Part shown: piece after piece, positions 45,514 to 56,061 of the stretch
Position numbering within the stretch: the first letter of the stretch is position 1
Layout: every line of letters begins with the position of its first letter
Origin: Farysia itapuensis
Lineage: Eukaryota > Basidiomycota > Ustilaginomycetes > Ustilaginales > Ustilaginaceae
Length of the DNA: 64,000 nt
Reading direction: 5' to 3'
Assembly: GCA_023212645.1 (NCBI GenBank)
Contig: JALBYC010000004.1
Coordinates: forward strand, 558,001 to 622,000
Translations under genes and position numbers: made by a program
The notes under the pieces: model-generated
What the model saw: the letters and a program-made list of their open reading frames with translations, nothing else
The model's database searches: none
What the model was told of the DNA's origin: nothing

Positions 45514-48096
45514 TTAGGCGGAAAGATGGCGTGCGAGCCCTTGGATGTGAGAAGTGAGTCGTCGAGCCTCGCGCTCAACGCCTTGTCCAGCGTCGAGAGT
45601 GAGAGCCTCTGTCACGCCAGGGAACGTGGTCGCTCCGTACCCGAGCCATCGTCCAGGCGCGGTGCCGAGATGCTTGTACCATTCGCGGCCTGTAAGACCC
45701 TCTTTGGCAATAAAGCCTTGTTCAAAGTGCTGCAGCTTCTTGTTCAGCTGACGGATCTCGCTTAGAACACGGCGGAGGTCTTTGCCCATTCGAGGGTGCT
45801 TGTGCTTGTGATCATGTCCGTGGCGCGGGTGGTGAGGGTGCATATGGTGTTTTTCCCGCTTTTCGATAATCTTGATGAGACGGCGGCGGAGATGCTCTTT
45901 CTGCTTCTCTACACGGTGAGCGGCGCGCTCAAGCTTGGTGATCGAGTGACGCAGCTCCTTGAGCCAGCTAGCCGAGTGCACATCCTGAGCTTGCTTCTTC
46001 GCAGCCAGTCGCTCCAGCTTCGCAAAGTATTTCTGAAGCTCGGTAGCGTAGTCGACCAAATTGAGGGGAGCAAAGAGGCCTGTGCTCGACTCAATGGCAG
46101 TCAAGCCAACAATCTGAGCTGCAGCTTTGTGTCTCTTGAAGCCCGGATCGCCAAACTTGTCCATCCAGTAGAAGCTATCGTAGTTGGAGTGGTAGTGGTA
46201 GACGGGGTCTTGAGGTCCTCGCTTGTAGCCCAAGTCAGTCGATGCAATGCCAATGTGTTGTAGAAAGACCGTGTAGTCAGAGCCAGAGCCAAGCGGATTG
46301 AAAGCATCAAGCTGTACCTTTTTGCGCTCTTCGCCATCCGCAGCGGTCAGGTTCGGATCGTCGACTTTGGCAGCAACATCCTGCATGAAGCGAGCGAGAG
46401 ACGGGGAGGCATTGCTCTGGATCTTGCTGCCCGAGACTGACACATCAACGTTGTGATAGGCTACAACATTGGAACGAATCCAGTCGGCGTAGTCCTCACC
46501 AAATTCGGTGGAGCCGACCAGGCCATATTCCTCAGCATCCCACGAGGCAAAGACAAGGGTTCGCAGCGGCTTCCACTTGCCATCCTTGTACAATTGTCCA
46601 AGACCCTTGATAGCTTCGTGGAAGGCAGCTGTGCCTGAATTGGGATCGGCGGCTCCAAATGTCCAGGCGTCCCGATGGTTGCCAAGCACAACGACCTCAT
46701 CGCGAATGTGTCCGGGTAGAACGGCGTACGTGTTCCAGATGTCGCGGACTTTGAGGTCGACAAAGTTCTCTAGATGAACAATGTCATCTGATGGACCGGT
46801 CCAGTACTCGACTCCATCGATGGCTCCAGCCAAACGGTCGTTCACATCAGAAGCTTTGAGGCCCTTGCCCTTTATTGCCTCGAACAACACTTTGGCGCCG
46901 GCGTACGACAAAGGTAGCGAAGGGATCTTGGGGAGACTGTCGGCATCTTCAGGAGCTAGCCGGGTGGCGTTGCGGTAGGAAGGTGCACCTGGCGTGCTTG
47001 GGTCGCCTGGATAGAAAGACAAGGCCTGTACTGAGCCGCGCTGGACAGCTGACGGGTTTCTAGCCGGACCGTCAGGGTAAGCTTTGTGGCCATTGGCTTC
47101 CGTGATTTCGCCATCTTCGATCGTGTCGGAGTAGATGATGCAGGCTACCGCACCAGCCTCCTGTGCAGCTCGTACTTTGAGCCCGCGGAAATTTCCGCCA
47201 TAGTCGACGAGCACAATTTTGCCTTTGACATCGATGCCTTTTGAAGCGAGGTCAGCGAAGTCCTGCTTTCGACCCATGCCGGCAAACACGACTTGGCCAC
47301 TAGCTGCACCGGAAGCGGAATAGCCATGGAACAGGGGCATACCTCGGCTGCTTGTGGGGTCCTTTTCCAGAACATCCTCTTTGAGATCTGCAGACCAGTA
47401 CGGCTGGTCCATCTGATCGGGCTTAGCCAGGGAGAGCGAGGAATTGATCGGATAATTCAGCCAAACCGAGTACGTGTCTGTCCACGCACGCACACCGTCT
47501 TGTCCCTTGGCGCCAGTCAAGTAGGCTTGTGATTCGGGCGAACCTGCATCAAAGACAAGCTCCTTCAGGTTGTCTGGAAGAGGAGCGCCGATCAAGGTGC
47601 CCCACTCTTCGAGGATCTGAACAGCCGAGTTGTAATCATTGTCAGAGCCGGCGACATGCGTGACGTTGGTGTAGCGAAGCAAAGCATCTCTAGCACCTTC
47701 GCTGGAGGGGACATCTAGAAAGTCAGACTCCAACTTCTGAATCCAGGATTTCCAGCGCTTCTCAGGACTCTGTCCTTCGCCGAGCGACGCAAGACTAAAT
47801 AGCGATGACTGCTCAAGAGATGCTTTGTAGCCACGAATTGCTTGACCATGAGGACACAGAGTGTGGGACATGAGGGGCCATCGTACGCTCGTCATAGCAT
47901 TTAGCTCGATTCCTACGGCTTTGATGAGGAAGCCGATCATGTAGCCACCAAAATAGTAGCCGATGAGACACAAAGCCAAAGCTCGAAGCCATCGCCGACG
48001 GCCTTGGGATCTGTCAGGGGTGAGTGCCGGGCCCAGTACCTGGTCGTCCTTTTCATTGAGTACAGGCATACGCTTTTCGAGCGAAATGGGAGGCAT
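45514..48096 (-). CDS. Glutamate-carboxypeptidase-II-like M28 membrane peptidase (VPS70/TRE-like)
   Basis: The 860-residue type II membrane protein has one TM (LALCLIGYYFGGYMIGFLI, about 37-55), a PA domain (GIDVKGKIVLVDYGGN...), the M28 peptidase domain and a C-terminal dimerisation domain. Zinc ligands are in place: H474 (GNHRDAW), D484 (GAADPNSG), the general-base/ligand pair E522/E523 (WDAEEYGL), D551 (HNVDVSVSG) and a His in HYHSNYDSFYW. It may be active. Relatives include yeast Vps70 and Tre1/Tre2, which act in protein sorting and transporter degradation, the latter lacking full active sites. A His-rich segment (MHPHHPRHGHDHKHKH) with flanking Lys/Arg helices interrupts the dimerisation domain near residue 750. 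Confidence 0.88.
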   Translation of the reverse strand: MPPISLEKRMPVLNEKDDQVLGPALTPDRSQGRRRWLRALALCLIGYYFGGYMIGFLIKAVGIELNAMTSVRWPLMSHTLCPHGQAIRGYKASLEQSSLFSLASLGEGQSPEKRWKSWIQKLESDFLDVPSSEGARDALLRYTNVTHVAGSDNDYNSAVQILEEWGTLIGAPLPDNLKELVFDAGSPESQAYLTGAKGQDGVRAWTDTYSVWLNYPINSSLSLAKPDQMDQPYWSADLKEDVLEKDPTSSRGMPLFHGYSASGAASGQVVFAGMGRKQDFADLASKGIDVKGKIVLVDYGGNFRGLKVRAAQEAGAVACIIYSDTIEDGEITEANGHKAYPDGPARNPSAVQRGSVQALSFYPGDPSTPGAPSYRNATRLAPEDADSLPKIPSLPLSYAGAKVLFEAIKGKGLKASDVNDRLAGAIDGVEYWTGPSDDIVHLENFVDLKVRDIWNTYAVLPGHIRDEVVVLGNHRDAWTFGAADPNSGTAAFHEAIKGLGQLYKDGKWKPLRTLVFASWDAEEYGLVGSTEFGEDYADWIRSNVVAYHNVDVSVSGSKIQSNASPSLARFMQDVAAKVDDPNLTAADGEERKKVQLDAFNPLGSGSDYTVFLQHIGIASTDLGYKRGPQDPVYHYHSNYDSFYWMDKFGDPGFKRHKAAAQIVGLTAIESSTGLFAPLNLVDYATELQKYFAKLERLAAKKQAQDVHSASWLKELRHSITKLERAAHRVEKQKEHLRRRLIKIIEKREKHHMHPHHPRHGHDHKHKHPRMGKDLRRVLSEIRQLNKKLQHFEQGFIAKEGLTGREWYKHLGTAPGRWLGYGATTFPGVTEALTLDAGQGVEREARRLTSHIQGLARHLSA

Positions 48097-48609
48097 TCTG
48101 GCTAGTCCCGGAAGATTGGGATAAGTGCAGAGAGTGGTGGTAGGAGGCTGACGTTTCTGATCTGTGCGAAGGTGTGGAGCACAGAGCTCCGAAAGGATCG
48201 GCTATGCATTGACCATATTTCGCCGTACTTGTGGCTCATGTACGGCAATAGTTGAAGAGTGAATATCTGCCACCACAGGGCCGTGAAAGCACCGCATCCC
48301 GTCCGATCTGCGAAGTTAACCACGGCACCGAAGCGTCAGTACTGCGGTGGGGGACCACGCGGGAATCCGCTTTGTGGCAGTTCTTTTTTTTGCCATTTTT
48401 TCCCTTGCTGTCTGGAGGCCTACTACAATTTCCAGTCCGCTCCTGAATCATCGAGGCTTTGCCTGAGGAGTGCAACGCTGATGCCGTCAGGAGGAAGTGT
48501 TGCATCAGCTTGTTTCGTTTTGGTGAATATTTGAGAGGAAATGTCAAAAATCACCGAAATCTGTTCCAGCCTGTAGCCGAAGTATACTTTAGCCACCAAG
48601 CACAAAAGG
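48097..48609. promoter_or_regulatory. Divergent promoter between M28 peptidase and PLP-enzyme genes
   Basis: About 510 bp between divergent ATGs (48096 minus, 48610 plus). It contains a T-run (TTCTTTTTTTTGCC) near 48380 and overlapping short open frames on both strands with no recognisable domain. Confidence 0.45.
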
Positions 48610-50246
48610 ATGGCGACGTCAACGTCAGCTTCGAAGCTGTCTTCCATACCAGGCTGGTCACTGATCAGCAGATATTCGAGGAGTCATCGCAAGTCGACCT
48701 TCTTCATCGGAGTCTGCACCGGGCTGGTTCTTGGGCTGGGATCGCTCACTTCGGTCTTCTTTCTCGCCGAACGACGCGAGAAGCGTCGAAGACGACGCCG
48801 ATTGCGAGCCTACGAGCTTGATGAGGAAGACGAAGATGAAAGGCGCCGGCGAGAGCTCAGGGGCCGCGATCCAATTCAGATACGATCGGGCCAAGTCGTG
48901 CGTGGTGTCGAGGGTCTGATTGGCAACACACCATTGATGCGCATCAACAGCCTATCAGATCTCACCGGCTGCGAGATTCTGGGCAAGGCAGAGTTTTTGA
49001 ACCCTGCTGGCTCGCCAAAGGATAGAGTCGCGCTGCAAATTCTCAAAGACGCCGAGGAAGAAGGTCTGCTGCACCCTCACACCGGGAGCTGCATCTTCGA
49101 GGGTACCGTGGGCAGCACCGGTATCTCACTTGCAACTTTAGCCCGCGCCAAAGGATATCGCTGCTCCATTGTCATTCCCGACGACGTAGCTCGAGAAAAG
49201 GTCGAGATACTGGAGAAGTTAGGCGCCGAGATCCAGTCAGTCCGGCCAAGGGGCATTGTCGACCCCAAGCACTTTGTCAACGAAGCACGAGCGCAAGCCG
49301 AGAAGTTTGGAGAAATCGAGCTCATAGGTCCGCACCCGAACGGATATGGTACGTCTGATCTGGCTGGAGACGAAGAGGGACAAGGTGAACGCTACGTGTA
49401 CCGCGACGACCTCGTTGTCTCTGCCCAACGTATGCCCGAGGATGACGCTCAGCTGGAAGACTCACTCGAGAAGCAGCCGCGTGGCTTCTTTGCTGATCAA
49501 TTCGAGAATCCTTCCAACTTCTGGGCCCACTACCACGGCACAGGACCCGAGATTTGGAGGCAAACTGGTGGCATGATGGACGCCTTTGTTGCTGGAGCCG
49601 GAACGGGTGGCACACTATCAGGATGCGCCGCATACTTCAAACGCGTTTCCTGCAACCCGGATGAGGCTGGATTCATCAAACGTGCCAGATCAGCACCAGA
49701 AGTCCGCATTGTTCTTGCAGATCCACAAGGCTCAGGATTGTACAACAAGATCAAGTTCGGCGTCATGTACAGTCCCACGGAAGCTGAAGGCAAACGCCGC
49801 AGGCATCAAGTCGACTCAGTCGTGGAAGGTATCGGCATCAATCGAATCACCAAAAACTTGCAGATGGGTCTACAGTGCATAGATGACGCTGTTCAGGTTT
49901 CCGATGACGAAGCGGCTAGGATGGGACGCTGGCTAATTCTAAAGTAAGTTGCCTGAACGGAGACCGTGTTACGTGCGCACAGTTCAACTGACAAGCTGCG
50001 TATGTACACAGCGACGGACTCTTCCTTGGATCTTCTTCGGCGGTAAATTGCGTAGCCGCAGTGAAGACGGCTTTGCAACTGAAAAAGTCAAGGGGAGATG
50101 ATCCACCGCCTGTCGTAGTGACCATCCTGTGCGACTCGGGTGCTCGTCATCTGTCCAAGTTCCACAACGATGCCGCATTGCAGAAACTTGGCGTGGACGA
50201 CGCTGGTGGTAGCGACATCACTGACATTCTCTCCGGCGACCAGTAA
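48610..50246 (+). CDS. Mcy1-like PLP-dependent cysteine-synthase-type enzyme (two exons)
   Basis: Exon 1 is 48610-49943, exon 2 is 50012-50246; the 68-bp intron has donor GTAAGT and acceptor CACAG. Splicing reads LILNDGLFLGSSSAVN, restoring the conserved PLP-fold segment. The 522-residue protein has an N-terminal TM (about 29-54) followed by an Arg-run (stop-transfer, residues 55-70). The catalytic PLP lysine is in NPAGSPKDRVAL (about residue 137) with the following GTVGSTGISLATL phosphate/substrate loop. Yeast Mcy1 (Ygr012w) has the same plan and sits in the mitochondrial outer membrane; its exact reaction is unresolved. A linker of about 70 residues rich in acidic residues lies between the two PLP-domain halves. 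Its stop is 1 bp away from the convergent stop of the next gene. Confidence 0.88.
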
Positions 50247-50247
50247 C

Positions 50248-50790
50248 CTAGATACCCTCAATCGCAATGTTGTACTCGCCGAAAATGTACTGTGCCAGAC
50301 CGTGCAGCTCTTTCCACTGCCATTCTTTTGCGGCGTCGACGTCTCTCTTGGCCCCACAGGCCGTGGTTGCGCCCTTTGTTGTGACACGCTCGACCATATC
50401 TACAAACTGCTTTGCACCGTCTTTGCCGCGCTTTGAGCCGAGCGATGAGTCACGCTCCTGGTACAATTGATCGAGATACGGATGCTGGAACTGGTTCAGC
50501 CACCATTTCGAGTTCCAGAAATCTCCTTCACGTCGATGAAGAATAGAGTGGATAAGGTTTGAGTTGCGGTTCGAGTCGTCGTCCTGCGCCAGAGTATGCG
50601 CTGCATCTAGGTCGTCGTTCAGCAGGTGCAAAACAGCCGCAACCGGGGTCGGATACGACTGTGCAAGGTGCGAGATGTCCGCCTTGAGATCGCTACGAAA
50701 GGGTTTTGTGGGACGAAGAGGCGGCAGACTGTCACCACTTCTCTGCATCAGAACGCCGAGAGACGAAGGAATTGCCTTGCTAGTAACCAT
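50248..50790 (-). CDS. Conserved small protein of unknown function
   Basis: The 180-residue protein is compact and mostly helical. Segments such as LLNDDLDAAHTLAQ, LIHSILHRREGDFWNSKWW and ELHGLAQYIFGEYN look like a conserved globular family; the HRREGDFWNSKWW stretch resembles a pattern seen in small bacterial and fungal proteins of unknown function. I do not assign a role. It is tightly packed with its neighbour: the stops of this gene and the convergent PLP enzyme are only 1 bp apart, so the mRNAs must overlap. Confidence 0.72.
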   Translation of the reverse strand: MVTSKAIPSSLGVLMQRSGDSLPPLRPTKPFRSDLKADISHLAQSYPTPVAAVLHLLNDDLDAAHTLAQDDDSNRNSNLIHSILHRREGDFWNSKWWLNQFQHPYLDQLYQERDSSLGSKRGKDGAKQFVDMVERVTTKGATTACGAKRDVDAAKEWQWKELHGLAQYIFGEYNIAIEGI

Positions 50791-50937
50791 GCTGGAGTGG
50801 CAAAAGTAGATGGTTGTTGAAAAGACAGTGAGAGAGGGTGTGGAGGTTGTCGGCTATACACACATAAAACTGCCAAGCATGCTCAAAGCACGACAAACTG
50901 TAAAGAATCACCTGGCTATATTGCTGCAAGTGTCGAA

Positions 50938-53900
50938 TCAGTGAGAAGGTATATGGGGTATACTAAGTTCGGTACCGTCAAAGCACTCTCGAGCAACACT
51001 TTGCACTTGATCCGTGATGGATTGTACTGCATTCTGCCACTTGTCCAGTGCTGCGCCGGGAGCTTGAATTTGAATCATGGACTGTATCGAGTCGATGATC
51101 GCAGAGACTTGATCTGCATCTTCGATGTACACCTTCGATGATCGAACCAGTCGCGAAAGATAGGATGCGATCTTATCTACATCGCCTTGTCGTGGACCTG
51201 AAGAGGCAAAGGTTGTCACCCACTGATCAGTCAATTTCTTGACATCAGCCAATGCGGTCAGTCCTCGAAAGGAGGGTATCTCTCCAGCATCCCATGGTCT
51301 GGCATCGAAGATCTGAGCAGAGAGGCACGGAGTCCGGCGTCTTGGCCGGGCGACCAGGTACGTGGGTGCATTTCGTTTGGCTTCCTCCTCATCAACTTCG
51401 TCAATCAAAACCTTGGCGCTGCGCTTGGTACCGTCATTGCCGCGCATACGCTGCTCGAGTTGTTTCAAGCCAAAAAGCTCGTTCTGAGCGGCTCGAAGGG
51501 TGGCCCTGCGTCTAGTTTCGGCAACCGAAAGCTCTTCAAACGTGTTTGTCTTGCCAGCTTTGAATCTGGCTTTCTTTGACTTGCGTTGATCCGCATGGTA
51601 CCGAAACGTCTCTCGCTGGAGTTCGAGAGGTAACTCGCGAAACACCTCAGCATCGATTCCAAGCGCTTCGAGCTCATCGCTGCTGATTTTGCTTGGGTCG
51701 ATCACGAGCATCGTGTCTCGATCCACTATCGGCTGGTCCGGTGCGAGATAAGAGCCGGCTCTACCCCCAGCTGCGTTGCTCAGCAATTTGTTGATCATTC
51801 GCTTCTTGGACGGCGATTCAGAGACCGATCGAGTCACGAGGGAACGCTTGTTGCCAAACTTGGCATCGTTGCGTAAGAACATGGACATGGCAGCCGCCTC
51901 ACCCCGTGTTCGGGCCTTAGTCGGCGTACTGGCTGTCGAGGAGCTCGGAGAATCTGCTTCTCTAGCCTGATTCATGCGTGTCTGCCTTTCAATCTCTTTC
52001 CGAATCGAAGCCGGAAGTTCGGCCAGGACATCCGGATCAATCTGAGATGCAGAGGGTAGCATTAGCGCCTCGGCTTGTGCTGGAGTCGGGGCCAGCTTCG
52101 CTTTTTGCGGTGTTGTTGGTGTTGAGCGAGGCAAGATCCTGGTGCGGTTTTGTGAGCCTTGTGATTGGCTCCCCATGAACTTGTCTCCCAGGCTAGACTT
52201 TGGCGTTATATCTAGTTGCATTGCCAATTTGACCTCGTCCATACTGACTGAAACGGAGTCACCGTACTTTTTGTCGATCTGTTCGCGATACTGCGTGGGC
52301 AAGGCTGCGAGCACCTCTGGATCGATTTGCGACCTTGAAGGTAACATTAATTGCGTTGGCGAAGGGAGATCAAGCTCACGAGCAACTGGAGGCGGCGTAG
52401 TCGCTTTTGTCACAACTTCCGACAACTTTCGAGGGGTCGCTGCGTCCCGACCCTTTTCTAGAGACAGGGGCAGATCATGAGGCTCATCCAATTGCAGCTC
52501 TTCGGAGTCATCAGACTCGGACGAGGCAGTTGGAGTGAATGCCTTTGCGTGCTCCTCGGGGTGGCGCGCTAAAGGCTTGGCAAAGTTGAGCACTGACTGA
52601 CCTGCTCCCGGCTTTGTGGGGGACAATAGGTTGCCTTCGGCAGGCTCGAGCTTGTTGAGACTGATGGCAATTCCACGTAGCTCTTTCGGATCGGCTTTCA
52701 GATCACGAACCAAGGGCCAAGCTGCAGCCCTGATTCGCGCTGCGTCATCAATGGCAGATCCGCCGGGGCCACTGACCTGTACGCTCCGATGATGCGTATC
52801 GCAAACACCATGACCGAGAAATTTGGGCGCTTCGACAGGTGCGTCTTTTGCTCGAATCATCACCTGGACTGACACAAGTCTGCCTCGCAGCTTGACCGCT
52901 TTGGCACGTTGCGAAACTTCCTGGCACATGCCATCAACAAAAGTATCGGCTTCTTGCTGTGTCATAAAGCGAATGCCGTAATTGACATGAGATCCTACCG
53001 ACTGGCGTAGCTTGTGACCTTCGATCCGATCCGCGTCCAGGCCATGCATCTTGTCCCAGATCATCTTGCCCTTCTTCGGCCCAAACTCGGCGACCAATTT
53101 GGACTCGGATGTTCGCGACAGAACCTCGCCAATGTTGATGGTATCAAACATCTCGCGGACTCGATTGCGCAGGCTCCAGCCAATTCCATGCAGATCGTCG
53201 ACGTCGAGCTTATCCAAGAACGGTTGTTTAGCGTCATCGGTGAGATGGAAGGAACCACCAGGTTTGGCTTTGCGCGTGGCTAAACGGGCAAGGAGAATGT
53301 TGGAGCCGATGCCGATACTGGCTTCACAGCCGCACCTTTCACGAATTTCGTCGCGGAATGCTTCGGCCAGCTGCTTTTCTGCTGTCCAGACTTGACCTTG
53401 CGAGCCGAGATGACTTCGATATCTGTCAAAGACAGATCCCGGCGCGCCTTTGTCGTTCCGCATCGCTTCAAGTAGCAGACTGACGTCGACGAGAGCCTCA
53501 TCTACAGACACAGCTTGAAGTGCGTCCGAATGCTCCAGAAGAAATGCATAGAAAGTGAGACTGATACTGTTGTATGCCTCAAAATTGTAGGGAATTGTTT
53601 GGACTTCGGGACAAAGTCGCTTTGCTTGACCGAGACTCATGCCATTGCGAACACCAAATTCTCGCGCTTTGTAGCTGCAAGAAGCGATTTCGGACGTGCT
53701 GGAGGACTGATTGTCTGCTGGTCGCATCTCGTCTCCAGCATGCGCGGCTGGTAAGCCAGATCCACTGCCATGGCAGACTACCACGGCCTTGTCGACCAGG
53801 TCGGGACGACTTTTGAGACCTACGGCCACAAAGAAGCTGTCAAAGTCGATATGAAAGATGACCCGCCTCACACCCTTGGGCAGGTTGCTACTGCCTAGAG

Positions 53901-55458
53901 GTCTTCCAGCCTCGCGAAGCGCAGAGGACACCATATCCTGTAGGCTGGTCTTCCACGTGCTCAGATGGTGCAAGCGGGATTTTGCAAAGTAACCGGCGAG
54001 GAAACCTTCGCTAGTGGCAGTGTTTCGTTCTCTCCAACTTGGACTGGCCAGTAGACGAGCGGCGTGGGTGTTCGACGGGCACGAAGCGTAGAAGGACCTG
54101 TTGGAAAGTGCAACAGACTTTTTGGGCGTTTCTGGGGCAGAATCGTCTTGGACAATCGTCTCGGGAACTCCAGAAGCGGCGGCCTTCAGCCCATCGGTCA
54201 TGTTGGCATCCTTCTCCGTGTCGTAATCGTGTGCAGATGCTTTGGATGCCTCACACGACTCGGGGAGCGCAGCGCTGTCCTCCTCACTAAATCGTACTGA
54301 TCTTGGTACAGTATGAGTTTCAGCTTTTCCTTTCAGTGCGCTGTGCGGCTTTGGCTGGACAGGTGCTTCAATCGAGTCCGCGTGGCGAGTCAACGCGTCT
54401 GCGCGGGAAGGCAGTACGTCTGGTCGACTTGTGCTTCTCGACTCGTTGATTGAGGCCCGTTGAGCCGCCGGTTTGGCCATGGGGAAGTTTTGCAGTAAAT
54501 TGGATTGATTGCTGGGCTTACCCCAAGGACTTTCGTCCTCTTCGCCTAGTCGCGGAAGCGGTCTGGGCATTCTTGCAGCATGATTTAGATTTCGCCATTG
54601 ACCAGTCGCAATATTGCTATCAGAAGCGCCGGACGTGGGCTTGGCAACCATGCTGTCAGACGTATGTCCGTTGGTGCCGGTAATTGCGTCACAGCGCCAC
54701 TTGCGCCAATCGGCCCTTCTGCCCAGTTCGATACTTTCCAGGATCCAGCCCGGCAATACCACTTTGTAGTCTTTGAACTCGATACGTTTCTTGGGAGTGA
54801 GGTTTGAGGCAACAATGTGAGTGACGGGTGTTTTCTGGTCCATGTAGGCCATCAAGTCGCCTCCGTGTAAGACCAGCAAGCGACGCAGCTCGCTGTAGGG
54901 AGGGTGTGTTTGGCCGTTGATGTAGACGCAGCAGCCCTTCAGAGCGTCGGACCGCTTTCCTCCCAAGGCTTCTAGTTCAGCATCGTCCACTGCTGTGGTG
55001 TCCCGACTGCTGCTTGTGCCGACTTTCAGCAGAGCGGCTTCCTCCTCCAGCAACGATGCCTCCTGGATCTTGAGTTTGGCGCGCTTATGCTTCATATAGG
55101 AGCGAAAGTCGCCGTACTCGATCGGGTTATATATTTCCGCCTTGAGGTATTGCTTTTCGGCATCTTTGGAAGCGACGTCGTTGGACTCAGACGTTGCTCC
55201 GAGGTGAACTGGATGGTCAGGTTCGAGACGTCTGACCATGCCTTTATCGTCCACATACATTGGTGGATCCACATCTGCATCGGATGTTGCTAAATCCTCT
55301 TTCGCTTCACCAACGGGTATGGACTCCTCTTCGTCTGCCCATTGCACCTTTCTTTTCCGCGCTTTCAGCTCTGGCGGTGCCTCGGCATGCGCAGGTGCTT
55401 CTTCAGACTGAGAGACACGCTCGGACGCTCGAGTCTGTTTTGCTGAGCGGACGTGCAT
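50938..55458 (-). CDS. REV1: DNA repair protein REV1 (Y-family deoxycytidyl transferase)
   Basis: The protein is about 1506 residues from the ATG at 55458 (the open frame starts at a GTG). Domains in order: a long charged N-terminus; a BRCT domain (about 165-255, GCCVYINGQTHPPYSEL...WILESIELG); the Y-family catalytic core with FHIDFDSFFVAV near 533-545 (catalytic Asp residues) and SVDEALVDVS near 650; finger/little-finger (PAD) region; three UBM-like ubiquitin-binding repeats (IDPEVLAALP, IDPDVLAELP and IDAEVFRELPLELQRE); and a helical C-terminal domain (about 1390-1506) that in the family binds Rev7/Pol eta. It inserts dCMP opposite abasic sites and scaffolds translesion polymerases at PCNA. 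Human REV1 has two UBMs; the third here sits before the C-terminal domain. Confidence 0.93.
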   Translation of the reverse strand: MHVRSAKQTRASERVSQSEEAPAHAEAPPELKARKRKVQWADEEESIPVGEAKEDLATSDADVDPPMYVDDKGMVRRLEPDHPVHLGATSESNDVASKDAEKQYLKAEIYNPIEYGDFRSYMKHKRAKLKIQEASLLEEEAALLKVGTSSSRDTTAVDDAELEALGGKRSDALKGCCVYINGQTHPPYSELRRLLVLHGGDLMAYMDQKTPVTHIVASNLTPKKRIEFKDYKVVLPGWILESIELGRRADWRKWRCDAITGTNGHTSDSMVAKPTSGASDSNIATGQWRNLNHAARMPRPLPRLGEEDESPWGKPSNQSNLLQNFPMAKPAAQRASINESRSTSRPDVLPSRADALTRHADSIEAPVQPKPHSALKGKAETHTVPRSVRFSEEDSAALPESCEASKASAHDYDTEKDANMTDGLKAAASGVPETIVQDDSAPETPKKSVALSNRSFYASCPSNTHAARLLASPSWRERNTATSEGFLAGYFAKSRLHHLSTWKTSLQDMVSSALREAGRPLGSSNLPKGVRRVIFHIDFDSFFVAVGLKSRPDLVDKAVVVCHGSGSGLPAAHAGDEMRPADNQSSSTSEIASCSYKAREFGVRNGMSLGQAKRLCPEVQTIPYNFEAYNSISLTFYAFLLEHSDALQAVSVDEALVDVSLLLEAMRNDKGAPGSVFDRYRSHLGSQGQVWTAEKQLAEAFRDEIRERCGCEASIGIGSNILLARLATRKAKPGGSFHLTDDAKQPFLDKLDVDDLHGIGWSLRNRVREMFDTINIGEVLSRTSESKLVAEFGPKKGKMIWDKMHGLDADRIEGHKLRQSVGSHVNYGIRFMTQQEADTFVDGMCQEVSQRAKAVKLRGRLVSVQVMIRAKDAPVEAPKFLGHGVCDTHHRSVQVSGPGGSAIDDAARIRAAAWPLVRDLKADPKELRGIAISLNKLEPAEGNLLSPTKPGAGQSVLNFAKPLARHPEEHAKAFTPTASSESDDSEELQLDEPHDLPLSLEKGRDAATPRKLSEVVTKATTPPPVARELDLPSPTQLMLPSRSQIDPEVLAALPTQYREQIDKKYGDSVSVSMDEVKLAMQLDITPKSSLGDKFMGSQSQGSQNRTRILPRSTPTTPQKAKLAPTPAQAEALMLPSASQIDPDVLAELPASIRKEIERQTRMNQAREADSPSSSTASTPTKARTRGEAAAMSMFLRNDAKFGNKRSLVTRSVSESPSKKRMINKLLSNAAGGRAGSYLAPDQPIVDRDTMLVIDPSKISSDELEALGIDAEVFRELPLELQRETFRYHADQRKSKKARFKAGKTNTFEELSVAETRRRATLRAAQNELFGLKQLEQRMRGNDGTKRSAKVLIDEVDEEEAKRNAPTYLVARPRRRTPCLSAQIFDARPWDAGEIPSFRGLTALADVKKLTDQWVTTFASSGPRQGDVDKIASYLSRLVRSSKVYIEDADQVSAIIDSIQSMIQIQAPGAALDKWQNAVQSITDQVQSVARECFDGTELSIPHIPSH

Positions 55459-56061
55459 GTTTGAGGTCTGTTGGATTCCAAAGCAGTCATGCACCTCTCA
55501 TACATGTTTGTTGAAGCAGCATTCTGGCACCAGCTGCGCCGCTGGCAGTGACTGATGGCGAGCGGAAAGGAGCTGCTCTGTGAGTGTGGAGTAAATGTGA
55601 ATGCAGCCAATTTTTCTGTAATTTCCTCACCAAAGGAAACGGCTATCTATCGCTGCAATCTAGGATGGCAACAAAATTCCGTCTCCATATTCGTGAGCTG
55701 ACCAGCTCCACGTATGCAGCTTGTTCAGTATTACATCTACCGACTACGCAGACAAGCCGACTCTGTCTTGCGAGCTTGAGGGTCGAAACTGTGTGAGTGC
55801 TAGGGTGAGTCGGAGAAAACGAGGGTCTAACACATGCACGGAAAATCTGGAAATTTTGTAATGCTCTTCTTGTATATGTCCGTATTCAAAAGTTGAGGAA
55901 CAGTTGTGAGCAGTGATTCAATGTTTTTTTCAAAAATTAAGCGCAGGTGCGGTCCGTTTGGGACACATCCATTCCCTCATCCGTACCATGACAGTGCCGT
56001 AAAGATCGCAGGCAGACACACTACTACTTCAGAGCGTCCTTGACGTGAAATATCACCAGCC
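55459..56061. promoter_or_regulatory. Divergent promoter between REV1 and AVT-type transporter genes
   Basis: About 600 bp between divergent ATGs, with an AT-rich central part (TTTTTTTCAAAAATTAAG near 55926). No other gene seen. A second ATG at 55490 on the minus strand opens a different short frame and is not used. Confidence 0.45.
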
